A stretch of 13,573 nt of DNA. Origin: JAYUDN01 sp043769645 (GTDB lineage: Bacteria > Patescibacteriota > Gracilibacteria > BD1-5 > UBA2023). The translations under genes and the position numbers were made by a program. Below, one piece after another: positions 12,692 through 13,573 of this stretch. The notes below the pieces were generated by a model that was given only the letters and a program-made list of their open reading frames with translations, did not search any database and was not told the DNA's origin. Each line of letters opens with the position of its first letter. Position 1 is the stretch's first letter. The DNA lies in assembly GCA_043769645.1 (NCBI GenBank), contig JAYVJC010000010.1:1-13573 (forward strand), in the 5' to 3' direction.

Positions 12692-13573
12692 ATGCGATCT
12701 CTCTTTTCTTTTTTCGCTCTCACTATTCTCGTTGTTTCTGCTTCTGTTTCTGCAGAAACGGGATCAAGCTTGACGGGTTCTACTACTTCAACCGGGAGTA
12801 CCAATACTACTCTGCAAAGCAGTACTACTTCTGGGGCACTACTTTCCAATATCGGAGTGCTTACTGGTGCTACGATACTCACGACTACTAACGTTATGGT
12901 CACTTCCCCAGCAGAAGCCCTTACGGTTCTTACTCGACTCGTTCAGGCGTATGAAGCTCGTATTCGTCAACTAGAAGCTGAAAATGATGCGATGCGCGCC
13001 CAACTCGTCAGAGCAAAGGTGATCAAGCTTCCACTTGTCGCGAATCCTCCTACCATGATTTCACCTATTACTCCTGGGATTACATTTACTGGAACGGATA
13101 GCTCTAGTACAGTACCTACACCCGTAACCCCAACTGATACGAGTACTAAGACACCTACAACGCCAGAAGTAGTGGCGGTTCCAGATACCTCCTTCATGGA
13201 TCGTGCTATTGACTCTATACGGAGCGCCTATAACCCTATGTATGCATCATTTATAAAAAAGATTCATGAGGAATGGGAACCTATAAAAAGTGCTTACTGA
13301 CTCCCAAAAGATGCTATAATCAGTGCTTATGAGTTTGTACAATCAGCGAGTATGGATCATGTATTTGTTGATATCGTATCGAGTTCATCCTATACGGGAA
13401 GTCTCTATGAGTGGAAGATTCTCTATCAGTTTGATGGTACGACATTTAAGAGAAAACTGATAGGCTACTTCGAACTCGATAAGAAACTCGAGAGGTATAC
13501 GACGAGAAAATGAGAAAATCCATTTAGCTGAGTGAAACGTATCGAGGTCAAAGATCCATTCCTTTCGAAAAAT
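12692..13573 (+). CDS. Secreted Thr/Ser-rich coiled-coil protein (runs off right edge)
   Basis: 294 residues are visible from ATG 12692; the frame is open at the window end. An in-frame TTG at 12671 exists, but the ATG gives a clean signal peptide (MRSLFSFFALTILVVSASVSA, probable cleavage before ETG) and fits the promoter. After it comes a Thr/Ser/Gly-rich stretch (residues about 22-65). A predicted coiled coil of about 30 residues follows (LTRLVQAYEARIRQLEAEND). Next is a Pro/Thr linker (about 110-165), then a folded-looking region from SFMDRAIDSIRSAYNPMY onward. TGA codons at about 13298 and twice near 13510-13528 are read as glycine. It is exported and probably surface-attached or extracytoplasmic. 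I do not recognise a family. Confidence 0.8.

Overview
The window reads as bacterial DNA translated with genetic code 25 (TGA = glycine), the code of the candidate-phylum lineages Absconditabacteria (SR1) and Gracilibacteria (BD1-5). With TGA as stop, almost every gene breaks into pieces. With TGA as glycine, full-length proteins appear, and TGA falls on glycines that are invariant in the families: the adenylate kinase P-loop, the GGGTPS motif of the HemW-like radical SAM protein, and the GKRGRG and NGIE motifs of an IS1016-type transposase. Every complete gene ends in TAA or TAG. CGA still fits arginine. I cannot decide between the two phyla from this window.

Layout. 1-1555 (minus): an ATP-grasp enzyme (runs off the left edge), a YceD/DUF177 protein and a TPR protein. 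1661-2257 (plus): a cysteine-containing unknown. 2254-2550: mostly non-coding, with a decayed minus-strand gene tail. 2550-3810 (plus): an unknown gene split by a 717-bp IS1016/IS1595-family element, with 17-bp perfect terminal inverted repeats and a 7-bp target duplication. 3814-4923 (minus): rlmN. 5129-7873 (minus): a probable operon secE - nusG - membrane-anchored unknown - greA - DUF212, joining protein export, transcription elongation and a membrane PAP2-like protein. 8044-9525 (plus): a 493-aa unknown with a weak lytic-transglycosylase-like motif. 9529-9800: tRNA-Thr(GGU) with a duplicated 3' end and terminators. 9884-12444 (minus): rnpB - adk - hemW-like. 12692 to the end (plus): a secreted low-complexity/coiled-coil protein, cut by the right edge.

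The most unusual signal is a family of degenerate 7-nt tandem repeats (unit about RGTTNMA, in either orientation) scattered through spacers. It has also entered the P12 arm of RNase P RNA and the coding sequence of the hemW-like gene. The same hemW-like gene carries an in-frame insert of about 55 codons built from palindromes. No clear Shine-Dalgarno sequences are seen; several promoters lie so close to the ATG that the transcripts would be leaderless or nearly so, and five of the six scored promoters have a 16-bp spacer.
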